Shown: positions 1 through 6,202, counted from the stretch's first letter. The stretch is 9,577 nucleotides of DNA from Clostridia bacterium BRH_c25 (GCA_001515955.1 LOES01000031.1:1-9577), one strand, 5' to 3'. Notes: generated by a model not told the origin, from the sequence alone. Program-made: numbers and translations.

Positions 1-1128
1 CTCTCTCATTGTCGTTCCCATAGGAACCTCAACAAGACCGGTATTATTTATCTTACCACCCAGTGCAAATACCTTCGTACCCTTGGACTTTTCCGTTCCC
101 ATGCTTGCAAACCATTCCGGACCGTTATTGAATATAGGAGCTATGTTCGCATAGGTTTCTACGTTATTAAGAATTGTCGGCTTTCCAAACAAGCCTTTAA
201 CTGCGGGAAATGGAGGTCTTGGTCTCGGCATACCTCTTTGCCCCTCTATAGAAGCTATAAGTGCTGTTTCCTCTCCACATACAAAGGCACCTGCTCCAAG
301 TCTCACTTCCAGGTCGAATTTGAAGCCCGTACCCATTATGTTTTCCCCGAGCAGTCCATAATTCCTGGCCTGGCTTATTGCTATTGCAAGACGCTTTACA
401 GCTATCGGATACTCTGCTCTGCAATATATATATCCCTGACTGGCTCCTATTGCGTAGCCGGCTATAGCCATTGCTTCAATTACCGAATGAGGATCCCCTT
501 CCAGAACACTTCTGTCCATAAATGCTCCCGGATCTCCTTCGTCAGCATTACACAGTACATATTTCTGATCGTTCTGTGATTTTGCCGCAAAATCCCACTT
601 CATTCCTGTGGGGAAACCAGCACCGCCTCTTCCTCTGAGTCCTGATTTCTTCACTGTATCCACTACTTCTGCCGGTGCCATCTCCGTAAGCACCTTTGCA
701 AGAGCCTTGTAACCGTCAAAAGCTATATACTCGTCTATATTCTCAGGATTAATAATACCACAATTTCTTAACGCAACTCTGACCTGCTTCTTGTAGAAGT
801 CAACCTCTTCGATTGCTTTTATCCTGTTTTCTTCAACGGATTCTGCATAAAGCAATCTCTTTACAACTCTACCTTTTACCAGATGCTCCTTGACTATTTC
901 CTCTATATCCTCAGGCTTAACCATGCTGTAAAAAGAAGCTTCAGGATATATTATTACTATCGGGCCTAAAGCGCAAAGTCCGAAGCATCCGGTTCTTTCC
1001 ACCACAACCTCGCCTTCAAGACCGTTTTTCTTTATTTCCTCATCAAAGTTCTTTGCGATTTGTTCCGAATTTGCAGAAGTACATCCGGTACCTTTGCAAA
1101 TCATGACATGGGAACGATACATCTCCAT
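1..1128 (-). CDS. hydB: NuoF-like flavin subunit of multimeric [FeFe]-hydrogenase (HydB/HndC), 3' end off window
   Basis: This is the NAD(P)H- and FMN-binding subunit of a soluble NAD-linked, probably electron-bifurcating, [FeFe]-hydrogenase. It passes electrons between NADH, ferredoxin and the catalytic subunit in the cytoplasm. The visible 376 codons begin with a thioredoxin-fold [2Fe-2S] domain with all four cysteines (C11, C16, C48, C52). The Complex I 51-kDa core follows: a GRGGAGFPTG NADH-binding loop near residue 167, a DEGDPGAF FMN-site motif near 195, and CGEETALI near 283. The frame is open to position 1, so the C-terminal [4Fe-4S] regions (the family is about 600 residues) lie outside. 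The ATG at 1128 follows GGAGG with 8-nt spacing; an ATG at 1133 is followed directly by a stop codon. It lies 35 bp downstream of the HndB-like gene, and the catalytic subunit gene is expected next. Family assignment is secure; bifurcation is inferred from the subunit set. Confidence 0.95.
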   Translation of the reverse strand, partial: MEMYRSHVMICKGTGCTSANSEQIAKNFDEEIKKNGLEGEVVVERTGCFGLCALGPIVIIYPEASFYSMVKPEDIEEIVKEHLVKGRVVKRLLYAESVEENRIKAIEEVDFYKKQVRVALRNCGIINPENIDEYIAFDGYKALAKVLTEMAPAEVVDTVKKSGLRGRGGAGFPTGMKWDFAAKSQNDQKYVLCNADEGDPGAFMDRSVLEGDPHSVIEAMAIAGYAIGASQGYIYCRAEYPIAVKRLAIAISQARNYGLLGENIMGTGFKFDLEVRLGAGAFVCGEETALIASIEGQRGMPRPRPPFPAVKGLFGKPTILNNVETYANIAPIFNNGPEWFASMGTEKSKGTKVFALGGKINNTGLVEVPMGTTMRE

Positions 1129-1163
1129 TACATTTACCTCCTATATGTTTCGCAAGCCTTCTA

Positions 1164-1532
1164 CTATTTGTCTCCGGCTCCGATTGTATATTCGTCGACA
1201 ACCTTGCCCTGCATAATATGCTCATTCACAATTCTTATAGCTTTTGAAGCGTTTACTTTTATATAGGTAACCTTCTCTTCACCGGGCTTGTATACCTCCA
1301 CAATAGGTTCCAGCCTGCACATACCAATACAGCCTGTCTGCGCAACGACTACATCTGCCAGGTTGTGTTTCTTTACTTCATCCATTATAGAGAGAAGCAC
1401 AGGTCTTGCTCCTGCAGCTATGCCACAGGTTGCCATTCCTACAACTACTCTAGTACCGGATCTATCTTTTCTGACATTGATTGTGTCCAGAGTCTTCTTT
1501 CTGATTTCTTCCAATTCCTGAATTGTTTTCAT
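1164..1532 (-). CDS. hndB: Thioredoxin-like [2Fe-2S] ferredoxin-domain protein (HndB-like hydrogenase subunit)
   Basis: This 122-residue protein has the thioredoxin-like ferredoxin fold found as a small extra subunit (HndB type) in NAD(P)-linked [FeFe]-hydrogenase operons. An electron-transfer or structural role in the complex is likely. The visible motifs are ATCGIAAGARP (C36) and TGCIGMC (C68, C72). Related domains bind [2Fe-2S] through C-x4-C plus C-x3-C. Here the second ligand position (41) is glycine, so only three of the four cysteines are present and cluster binding is uncertain. I chose the ATG at 1532 because GGAGG lies 8 nt upstream. A GTG at 1541 would add three residues but sits inside that ribosome binding site. 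The start is one base after the stop of the upstream ATPase gene, which suggests translational coupling. Confidence 0.88.
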   Translation of the reverse strand: MKTIQELEEIRKKTLDTINVRKDRSGTRVVVGMATCGIAAGARPVLLSIMDEVKKHNLADVVVAQTGCIGMCRLEPIVEVYKPGEEKVTYIKVNASKAIRIVNEHIMQGKVVDEYTIGAGDK

Positions 1533-1533
1533 T

Positions 1534-2097
1534 TTACACACCTCCGCGTAAATTTGCTAAACCTTCATTTATATAATCCTTGATCCACATCAACACGTCG
1601 GGCTCTCCCATCGAAACATCATTACCCAACGCAGTCCTTATCTCTCTTGTATCCAGGCAAAACTCCCCATGGTCAATAATATGCCTGTATACAAAATCAA
1701 CAATTTTGCTTTCATCAGAATCTGAAATAATAAGGCTCAGCATGGTTTCAGCCATGTTCCCAATAGGAGCTCTGTCTATATGGCTGTGCTTGAAGGTTGC
1801 TGTAACCTTTGTTCCTACATTCTTCTCAGATTCTATAACAAGGTCTCCCTCACATCTCTTGCAGGCTGCAAGCATTAGTGGTATCCCGAGACCAACCTTT
1901 CTGCTGGTTCTTGTAGTAACAAAGGGATCCATAACCTTTTCAAGAAAAACCTTATCCATGCCTCTGCCGTTGTCTTCTATGCAAATAGTCATCCTATCTT
2001 TTTCTGTATCTTCAAGGATAGTGATCCTCACCAGACTGGCCCCTGCGGATATTGAATTCTGGGACAAGTCAAGAATATGCAGTGATAAATCTCTCAT
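1534..2097 (-). CDS. Histidine-kinase-type ATPase (HATPase_c) protein in the hydrogenase operon
   Basis: This is a soluble 187-residue GHKL-fold ATP-binding protein with no sensor, transmembrane or phospho-acceptor histidine domain. The N box is at residues 8-20 with N14, the G1 box is EDNGRGM (41-47), a PFVTT segment is at 58-62, and the G2 box is VGLGIPL (68-74). A GTKVT strand near 95-99 closes the ATPase fold. About 80 further residues form a C-terminal extension I do not recognise. The gene lies between the NuoE-like and HndB-like subunit genes, 12 bp after the first and 1 bp before the second. It is therefore co-expressed with the hydrogenase and may regulate, phosphorylate or help assemble it. 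That role is inference. Its own ribosome binding site is weak (AGAAG), so translation probably depends on the upstream gene. The ATG at 2097 is the first in-frame start after the preceding stop. Confidence 0.9.
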   Translation of the reverse strand: MRDLSLHILDLSQNSISAGASLVRITILEDTEKDRMTICIEDNGRGMDKVFLEKVMDPFVTTRTSRKVGLGIPLMLAACKRCEGDLVIESEKNVGTKVTATFKHSHIDRAPIGNMAETMLSLIISDSDESKIVDFVYRHIIDHGEFCLDTREIRTALGNDVSMGEPDVLMWIKDYINEGLANLRGGV

Positions 2098-2109
2098 AAC
2101 TATATGCTT

Positions 2110-2580
2110 CTAGTACTTCTTCAATATTTCCGGAATATCATCAGGTACCAATTTACCGTATACCTCTTCATTGATCATCATTACCGGAGCGAGTCCGCAG
2201 CAGCCCAGGCACCTGGTTGCCTCAAGGGTAAATTTCCCATCTTCCGTCGTTTCTCCTGATGCTACTTCAAGCTCTTCTTTGAGCTTGTCAAGTATGCCCT
2301 GAGCATTCTTAACATAGCAGGCTGTCCCAAGACACACACTTATCGTGTTCTGTCCTCTGGGCTTCAAGGTAAACCTTGAATAAAAGGTAGCGACCCCGTA
2401 TATTTCGGCCAATGGAATGTTCAAAACCTCTGAGATTCTCTTCTGTGCTTCTTCAGGAATAAAGCCGAATAATTCCTGCGTTTCATGGAGAACCGGCATT
2501 AAGCCACCCTGAATATTCTTATGCTCTATAAGAATATTCTCCAATTTCTCCAATTTTTCTTTCATTTCAGCGTCAGACAT
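2110..2580 (-). CDS. hydC: NuoE-like [2Fe-2S] subunit of multimeric [FeFe]-hydrogenase (HydC/HndA)
   Basis: This is the Complex I 24-kDa-type subunit, which carries one [2Fe-2S] cluster and partners the NuoF-like flavoprotein in NAD-linked hydrogenases. It has 156 residues, normal for the family. An N-terminal helical bundle leads into IYGVATFYSRF (60-70), typical of NuoE. The thioredoxin-fold domain follows with cluster ligands C83 and C88 (VCLGTAC) and C124 and C128 (RCLGCCGLAP). C127 is an extra cysteine. The frame can be extended to an ATG at 2649, but the ATG at 2580 has AAGGAGGG about 9-10 nt upstream and gives the normal family length. It is the first hydrogenase-subunit gene after a 185-bp gap containing a candidate promoter, so it may start a separate transcript from the sensory block upstream. 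Confidence 0.95.
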   Translation of the reverse strand: MSDAEMKEKLEKLENILIEHKNIQGGLMPVLHETQELFGFIPEEAQKRISEVLNIPLAEIYGVATFYSRFTLKPRGQNTISVCLGTACYVKNAQGILDKLKEELEVASGETTEDGKFTLEATRCLGCCGLAPVMMINEEVYGKLVPDDIPEILKKY

Positions 2581-2658
2581 TAAAGAGTTCCCTCCTTCAA
2601 AATATTCATGATTACATAATATTACTTTTGCTTGATATAAATTTATCAATTCATGTTC

Positions 2659-2696
2659 TACAATATTGTATCACACATTAGATATTTTTTTAACAA
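2659..2696 (-). promoter_or_regulatory. Candidate extended -10 promoter with overlapping palindrome, upstream of hydC
   Basis: On the minus strand TGATACAAT (2673 to 2665) reads as an extended -10 element. The perfect 12-bp palindrome TACAATATTGTA (2659-2670) overlaps it. The -35 region at 17-bp spacing is weak (TTAAAA). A TTGTTAA half-site, resembling half of the clostridial Rex operator, lies at 2690-2696, but the second half is not conserved. This would place the hydrogenase subunits under partly independent control from the upstream genes. Promoter identity is inferred from sequence alone. Confidence 0.45.
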
Positions 2697-2765
2697 TAAT
2701 TATAAATTTTTTTCTCTGCATGGCATATTCTTATTGGAAGTTGCGAAAAATAAAAATCCCAATGC

Positions 2766-3473
2766 TTAATCCAGTTTATCAAAAAGCTCACTTACACTTA
2801 GGCAATCCAGTTCTATAAAGAATTCCCGTTCATTGATATCTTGAAGATAATGAGCATCAGAAGATACAATATACTTGAATTTGCTCAAGAAGGGATATTT
2901 TTTCAGAGCAGCTGCCGGTGTGAATTTTTTCGAAATTTCTATTGTTTTGACCTTAAGCTCCGGAGGGATGAAACCAAGATTGGCAATAATACTAAAGCCC
3001 GGCCTGTCTACATGAGCCGGGATACAGATCCCTCCAAGGGCTCTGACCAGTATAAATACATCATTGACTGAAAGCGCTGAAGAAGACAGCAGCAGCCTGT
3101 CTTCTTTTCCTACTATTTCATCGGTTCCATTAAAAATCAGCTGCCGTCCAAAAATTTCTTCACTATTCTTTATATCCGGCAACGAATTGTATACTATCTC
3201 TGCGAATTTCATTGCCCCTTCCATTCTTTTAAAAAGGCACACTATATGAACTTCTTCCTTAGTCTGGACTTCCATTCCGGGAATAACCATCAACCCGTTT
3301 TCTCTTGCTGCTTCCATAACTGCAGGAAGGTTAGCGCATGAATTGTGATCTGTGACTGCTATTATATCAAGTCCTTTCAGAAGAGCCATATTCACTATAT
3401 TGCCCGGTGTCATATCCTCATCACCGCATGGAGATAATGCCGAGTGTATGTGAAAATCCACCGCAAATTCCAT
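2766..3473 (-). CDS. PHP-domain metal-dependent phosphoesterase
   Basis: This 235-residue protein belongs to the PHP (polymerase and histidinol phosphatase) family, whose members hydrolyse phosphate esters at a multi-metal site. The full set of likely metal ligands is visible: HxH at H8/H10 (DFHIHS), TDH at 41-43, E68 (PGMEV), H76, H154 (PAHVDRP), and D206/H208 (SSDAH). It is soluble, with no signal peptide. The substrate is unknown. I chose the ATG at 3473, two bases after the stop of the upstream DRTGG gene. The frame extends to 3521, but that start would overlap the neighbour by 47 bp and add 16 residues before the conserved DFHIHS strand. The ribosome binding site is poor, so coupled translation is likely. 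It is the last gene of the sensory-type block. A role in removing a phosphate signal, or hydrolysing a nucleotide made or bound by its neighbours, is speculative. Confidence 0.9.
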   Translation of the reverse strand: MEFAVDFHIHSALSPCGDEDMTPGNIVNMALLKGLDIIAVTDHNSCANLPAVMEAARENGLMVIPGMEVQTKEEVHIVCLFKRMEGAMKFAEIVYNSLPDIKNSEEIFGRQLIFNGTDEIVGKEDRLLLSSSALSVNDVFILVRALGGICIPAHVDRPGFSIIANLGFIPPELKVKTIEISKKFTPAAALKKYPFLSKFKYIVSSDAHYLQDINEREFFIELDCLSVSELFDKLD

Positions 3474-3474
3474 A

Positions 3475-3810
3475 CTATTCAATTCCCATCTTATAAAGTT
3501 CTTTTGCAAGCTCATATGCACTTAAGCTTGATTGGAACACCGGAATTCCTTCATCTTCAGCTTTACGGAGAGTTTCCTCCTCAACCTCTATTCCTTCCGG
3601 CACAATTATACAACCCAGCTCCAACAAAACTGCAACTGCAATAATATTTGAATGAGTCTGGACAGTGATCCACGCATCTCCTTTATTGCCATGGGACATT
3701 ACCCAGCTTAGAAGATCACATATATATGCTCCTGTCAACTCCTTATCAATACCGCTGCTTCCTGCCAACAGCTTCAACCCGATTTTCTCACTGGCATCTC
3801 TGACTCTCAT
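3475..3810 (-). CDS. DRTGG-domain protein (second copy, downstream of HydS-like gene)
   Basis: This small soluble protein of 111 residues has a single DRTGG-like domain. Such domains are otherwise found next to CBS-pair or kinase/phosphotransacetylase domains and are thought to bind ligands or mediate regulation. The pattern visible is a short N-terminal helix, GAYICDLLSWVMS at 27-39, a strand WITVQTHSNIIAVAVLL at 47-63, and ELGCIIVPEGIEV at 64-76. The literal DRTGG tetrad is not present, as is common in the family. It lies 19 bp after the HydS-like gene and 1 bp before the PHP gene start, with AAGGAG about 10 nt before the ATG. It pairs with a diverged second DRTGG gene at the head of the operon, so the two bracket the kinase and iron-sulfur protein. 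No enzymatic residues are recognisable. Function beyond likely ligand sensing is unknown. Confidence 0.8.
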   Translation of the reverse strand: MRVRDASEKIGLKLLAGSSGIDKELTGAYICDLLSWVMSHGNKGDAWITVQTHSNIIAVAVLLELGCIIVPEGIEVEEETLRKAEDEGIPVFQSSLSAYELAKELYKMGIE

Positions 3811-3829
3811 ACATAACCTCTCCTTAACC

Positions 3830-5119
3830 TTATACTTTCTGCTTATTCTTAAAGCTTTCCATTGTTTTAACTATACAGATGGCTTTTTGGTTTTCGCCCT
3901 TTACAATATCTTCAGCAAAGGCTCTGCAGGTTGGTGCCCCACATACACCGCAGTCTATACCCGGCAAAAATTTCAGCATTTCCTTTATCATTTCCATTTT
4001 TCTCATTGATTTGGCAATATCATCATCCAGACGCATTATAGCCCTGGGCTCAATATGCTCAGTCAGCCTTATCAAACCATCCTTATACATTTCTATTTGC
4101 TCTCTTATCTCTTCCTCACCGGCCGCTGAGTCAGGGAGCCCTTGTGAAAGAGCCTTCATCCGGCTTCTGGCTATAAACGGATTCTCAATGGTAAGGGGCC
4201 CGCCGGCACAACCCCCGATACAAGCCATACCTTCAAAAAACTCCAATCCGTCAAGCTTATCCATCTCTATTTCTTCCAACACTTTAATGACCTCATGTAT
4301 CCCGTCAACAGCAAGGTAGTTTTCAATTCCCAAAGACTCCCCCTGCCCTCCAGTCAGCGGCCATAAAAGCGATTTTCTGGTGCTTCTGGTTATAATCTCT
4401 TCCTGACTGCTGCCAATATTTCTCAGTATATCGCCATATATGGCCTTCATCGACAGCACCCCATCTATATATGATTTTTTTATCCCCAGGGGTTTTGTCA
4501 CACTTGTCATTCTGGCTGTACACGGAGAAATAAAGACAACGCCTATCTCATCAATACTGAAGCCGGTCTTTTTTACAGCATCAGCTTTAGCCAAACGGGC
4601 AGCTATCTCCATTGGTGTTTCTATATCGGCCACATTAGGCAGCAGTTCGGGAAACCTGATCTGTATAAGTCTAAGAGTGGCAGGGCATGTAGAATTTATT
4701 ATCGGACGTTTGGCATCAGGGTTTTTGAGCATGTGGTTTTTTATCACATTGTCAATAATCTCCGTTCCCACAGACGCCTCATAAACCTCGTCAAACCCCA
4801 CATTTTTGACCGCTGCAAGCATCTCATTTATTCCTGCTTTATCCGGAAATTGTCCATATAATACCAGCGATGGTATGGCTATAGTATATTTGAATCTTTT
4901 CAATATATCGAGAGTATCTGTAACGGCACTTTTGGCATGATTGGGGCATACTCTTATACATTCACCGCAGTCAATGCATTTTTCGCCGATAATCCGGGCC
5001 TTTCCATCTCTAAGCCTTATGGCCTCAGTAGGACAAATTTTCAAACATCTTGTGCATCCGACACAATTATCATCATTAAGCACAACCGAGTGAAAGTACT
5101 TCTCTCCCACTTCAATCAC
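3830..5119 (-). CDS. HydS-like [FeFe]-hydrogenase-family protein, putative H2/redox sensor
   Basis: This 429-residue soluble iron-sulfur protein is related to the catalytic subunit of [FeFe]-hydrogenases but resembles the sensory (HydS-type) group. Two [4Fe-4S] ferredoxin motifs come first (C19, C22, C25, C29; C48, C51, C54, C58). The H-cluster domain follows and keeps all four cluster cysteines: C145 (STCPA), C200 (SPCTAR), C300 and C304 (MACIGGC). The usual TSCCP motif has lost its first cysteine, which is the proton-transfer residue and is T144 here. The MPCxxKxxE motif reads SPCTARMTS, so its lysine and glutamate are replaced. A C-terminal Fe-S domain has C390, C393, C398 and probably C415. 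There is no PAS domain. The start is GTG at 5119, overlapping the kinase gene by 8 bp, with GAAGG just upstream. Slow or no turnover and a sensing role are inferred from these substitutions and the regulatory neighbours. Confidence 0.9.
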   Translation of the reverse strand: MIEVGEKYFHSVVLNDDNCVGCTRCLKICPTEAIRLRDGKARIIGEKCIDCGECIRVCPNHAKSAVTDTLDILKRFKYTIAIPSLVLYGQFPDKAGINEMLAAVKNVGFDEVYEASVGTEIIDNVIKNHMLKNPDAKRPIINSTCPATLRLIQIRFPELLPNVADIETPMEIAARLAKADAVKKTGFSIDEIGVVFISPCTARMTSVTKPLGIKKSYIDGVLSMKAIYGDILRNIGSSQEEIITRSTRKSLLWPLTGGQGESLGIENYLAVDGIHEVIKVLEEIEMDKLDGLEFFEGMACIGGCAGGPLTIENPFIARSRMKALSQGLPDSAAGEEEIREQIEMYKDGLIRLTEHIEPRAIMRLDDDIAKSMRKMEMIKEMLKFLPGIDCGVCGAPTCRAFAEDIVKGENQKAICIVKTMESFKNKQKV

Positions 5120-5543
5120 CTGCCTTCAAATCTACTTCCATAGCAATAACAGTACCTTTTCCAACTGAAGAATTTGCACGGAACCTATCTGTGCATTTTT
5201 TCATATTCGGCAGACCCATGCCTGCTCCAAAGCCCATTTCCCTTACTTTTTCAGTAGCAGTTGAATAACCTTCCCGCATAGCCAGTTCCAAATCAGCTAT
5301 GCCAGGCCCCCTGTCACTTGCAGTCACCTTTATACAGCCTGGTGTAACCTCTAAAGCAATCTGACCACCCAGAGAGTGAATTACTATATTCATTTCTGCC
5401 TCATAAGTAGCTATGGAAATCTTTCTTATAGCACCAGAGTCAATACCCAGCTGCCTTAAAATTTTCTTTATATTGCTGGATGCCTCTCCGGCTCTGACGA
5501 AATCATCCTTCTCCACATCAAAAACATATCTGATATCTTCCAT
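5112..5543 (-). CDS. RsbT-like serine kinase / anti-sigma-factor-type ATPase
   Basis: This 143-residue GHKL-fold protein belongs to the RsbW/RsbT/SpoIIAB class, which phosphorylates serine or threonine on STAS-domain partners or binds sigma factors. It shows the N box YEAEMNIVIH (E48, N52, H56), the G1 box DRGPGI (77-82), LAMREGYST (87-95) and the G2 box GFGAGMGLPNMKK (104-116). The DRGPGI...GYST...GLP pattern is closer to RsbT-type switch kinases than to RsbW. No STAS anti-anti-sigma protein or PP2C phosphatase lies in the window, so its target is unknown. GGAGG stands 9 nt before the ATG at 5543. The end overlaps the GTG start of the HydS-like gene by 8 bp, which points to coupled translation and perhaps a physical complex. 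I infer that it relays the state of the iron-sulfur protein. Confidence 0.9.
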   Translation of the reverse strand: MEDIRYVFDVEKDDFVRAGEASSNIKKILRQLGIDSGAIRKISIATYEAEMNIVIHSLGGQIALEVTPGCIKVTASDRGPGIADLELAMREGYSTATEKVREMGFGAGMGLPNMKKCTDRFRANSSVGKGTVIAMEVDLKAGD

Positions 5544-5586
5544 TTTAGTAAGCCTCCAATAAAATAAACGGGGATGCCGAACCCTA

Positions 5587-5937
5587 TTAGTCTATGCTTA
5601 CTCCTTCAAGCCCGTTGCTGTAAAGCTTTCCTGAGGCAGTATACATAGTGTCTCTGGTCAACAGCAGTACGATATCATTCTCAGTAGCGAGTTTTATTAT
5701 ATCTTGTTCCGGTTTTTTTCCTCTTACAAAAACAATAGCACTTAAGTCTGCCATTTCTGCAGTTCTTACCACTTGCTGATTTGTAAGCCCCGTGAGAAGA
5801 ATTGTCTTGCCTTTTACATAGGCCAGTACATCGCTCATAAGATCAGACCCAAATGCATATAAAACTTCATTTTCCATAAGATTATTCCCGCACAGCACCT
5901 TTGCATCCAGTATTTCTCTAACCTCACATATTTTCAT
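5587..5937 (-). CDS. DRTGG-domain protein (first copy, head of operon)
   Basis: This small soluble protein of 116 residues consists of one DRTGG-like domain. Features seen are an N-terminal helix with MKICEVREIL, then AFGSDLMSDVLAYV at 28-41, KTILLTGLTNQQVVRTAE at 44-61, SAIVFVRGKKP at 66-76, and a terminal helix-strand pair with DIVLLLT at 88-94. It is similar in length and layout to the other DRTGG gene in this operon but clearly diverged. This may reflect an old duplication with separate roles. GGGAG lies 7 nt before the ATG at 5937. It is the first gene of the leftward cluster and lies 43 bp before the kinase gene. The region upstream carries paired TTTCGCG boxes. A regulatory ligand-binding role is inferred; no ligand can be named. 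Confidence 0.8.
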   Translation of the reverse strand: MKICEVREILDAKVLCGNNLMENEVLYAFGSDLMSDVLAYVKGKTILLTGLTNQQVVRTAEMADLSAIVFVRGKKPEQDIIKLATENDIVLLLTRDTMYTASGKLYSNGLEGVSID

Positions 5938-5964
5938 AAATAAACTCCCTCATAAAACAATATA

Positions 5965-6009
5965 TTTCGCGAAAACCATTTTAAATTCTTAATTCAAATT
6001 TCGCGTAAA
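5965..6009 (-). promoter_or_regulatory. Paired TTTCGCG-core boxes around a candidate promoter of the leftward operon
   Basis: A perfect 10-bp palindrome TTTCGCGAAA (5965-5974) and a near copy TTTCGCGTAAA (5999-6009) lie with centres 34 bp apart. Between them, read leftward, is TAAAAT (5983 to 5978), a reasonable -10. The second box falls where the -35 would be (about 6001-6006) and the first falls near the expected transcription start. No good -35 hexamer is seen, which would fit a promoter needing an activator or blocked by a repressor. I do not recognise the binding protein. Confidence 0.4.
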
Positions 6010-6024
6010 TGTTTCCTTGATTGT

Positions 6025-6072
6025 TATTGAATTCGCACTTTACCCTAGAGAAATGCTTTTGTGCGTTCAATA
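6025..6072. repeat. Long imperfect inverted repeat in divergent intergenic region
   Basis: The arms TATTGAATTCGCAC (6025-6038) and GTGCGTTCAATA (6061-6072) pair over 12 bp with a 2-nt bulge (TT in the left arm), leaving a 22-nt loop. Neither side is followed by a T-run, so it does not look like a terminator. It could be an operator for a dimeric or tetrameric regulator, or a structured leader of either divergent gene. Confidence 0.5.
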
Positions 6073-6132
6073 TAGTTTGTAGTATATTTGATACTCTAAT
6101 CATCCACCACAATGATATTATACATTATAGAA

Positions 6133-6159
6133 TAAATAAAAACGATAACTAATTGATAT
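6133..6159 (+). promoter_or_regulatory. Sigma-D-like promoter candidate for the lytic transglycosylase gene
   Basis: TAAA (6133-6136) and ATTGATAT (6152-6159) are separated by exactly 15 bp. The motility sigma factor consensus is TAAA-N15-GCCGATAT, and five of eight -10 bases match. The region is AT-rich, so chance agreement is quite possible. Motility-linked expression would suit a CwlQ-like transglycosylase. Confidence 0.3.
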
Positions 6160-6202
6160 ATGTCGCCAATTGTAATAAAATGAAAGAAAGGAGTTGATCA
6201 AG

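Noticed and set aside
1580..2113. Long open frame of 177 codons on the plus strand
   Set aside because: It lies antisense to the ATPase gene, whose N, G1 and G2 boxes are clear. The plus-strand translation shows no family motif and no ribosome binding site.
2581..2649. N-terminal extension of the NuoE-like gene
   Set aside because: The extension reads through the strong AAGGAGGG ribosome binding site and exceeds normal family length.
3474..3521. N-terminal extension of the PHP gene to an upstream ATG
   Set aside because: It would overlap the DRTGG gene by 47 bp and add residues before the conserved DFHIHS strand. The ATG at 3473 fits coupled translation.
3879..4319. Plus-strand open frame of 146 codons
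   Set aside because: It is antisense to the HydS-like gene, where cysteine motifs fix the true frame. The translation is low-complexity and rich in serine and isoleucine, typical of a mirror frame.
5544..5586. GGG/CCC pairing in the gap between the first DRTGG gene and the kinase gene
   Set aside because: The stem is only three to four pairs, with no T-run, and the gap is otherwise filled by the kinase ribosome binding site.
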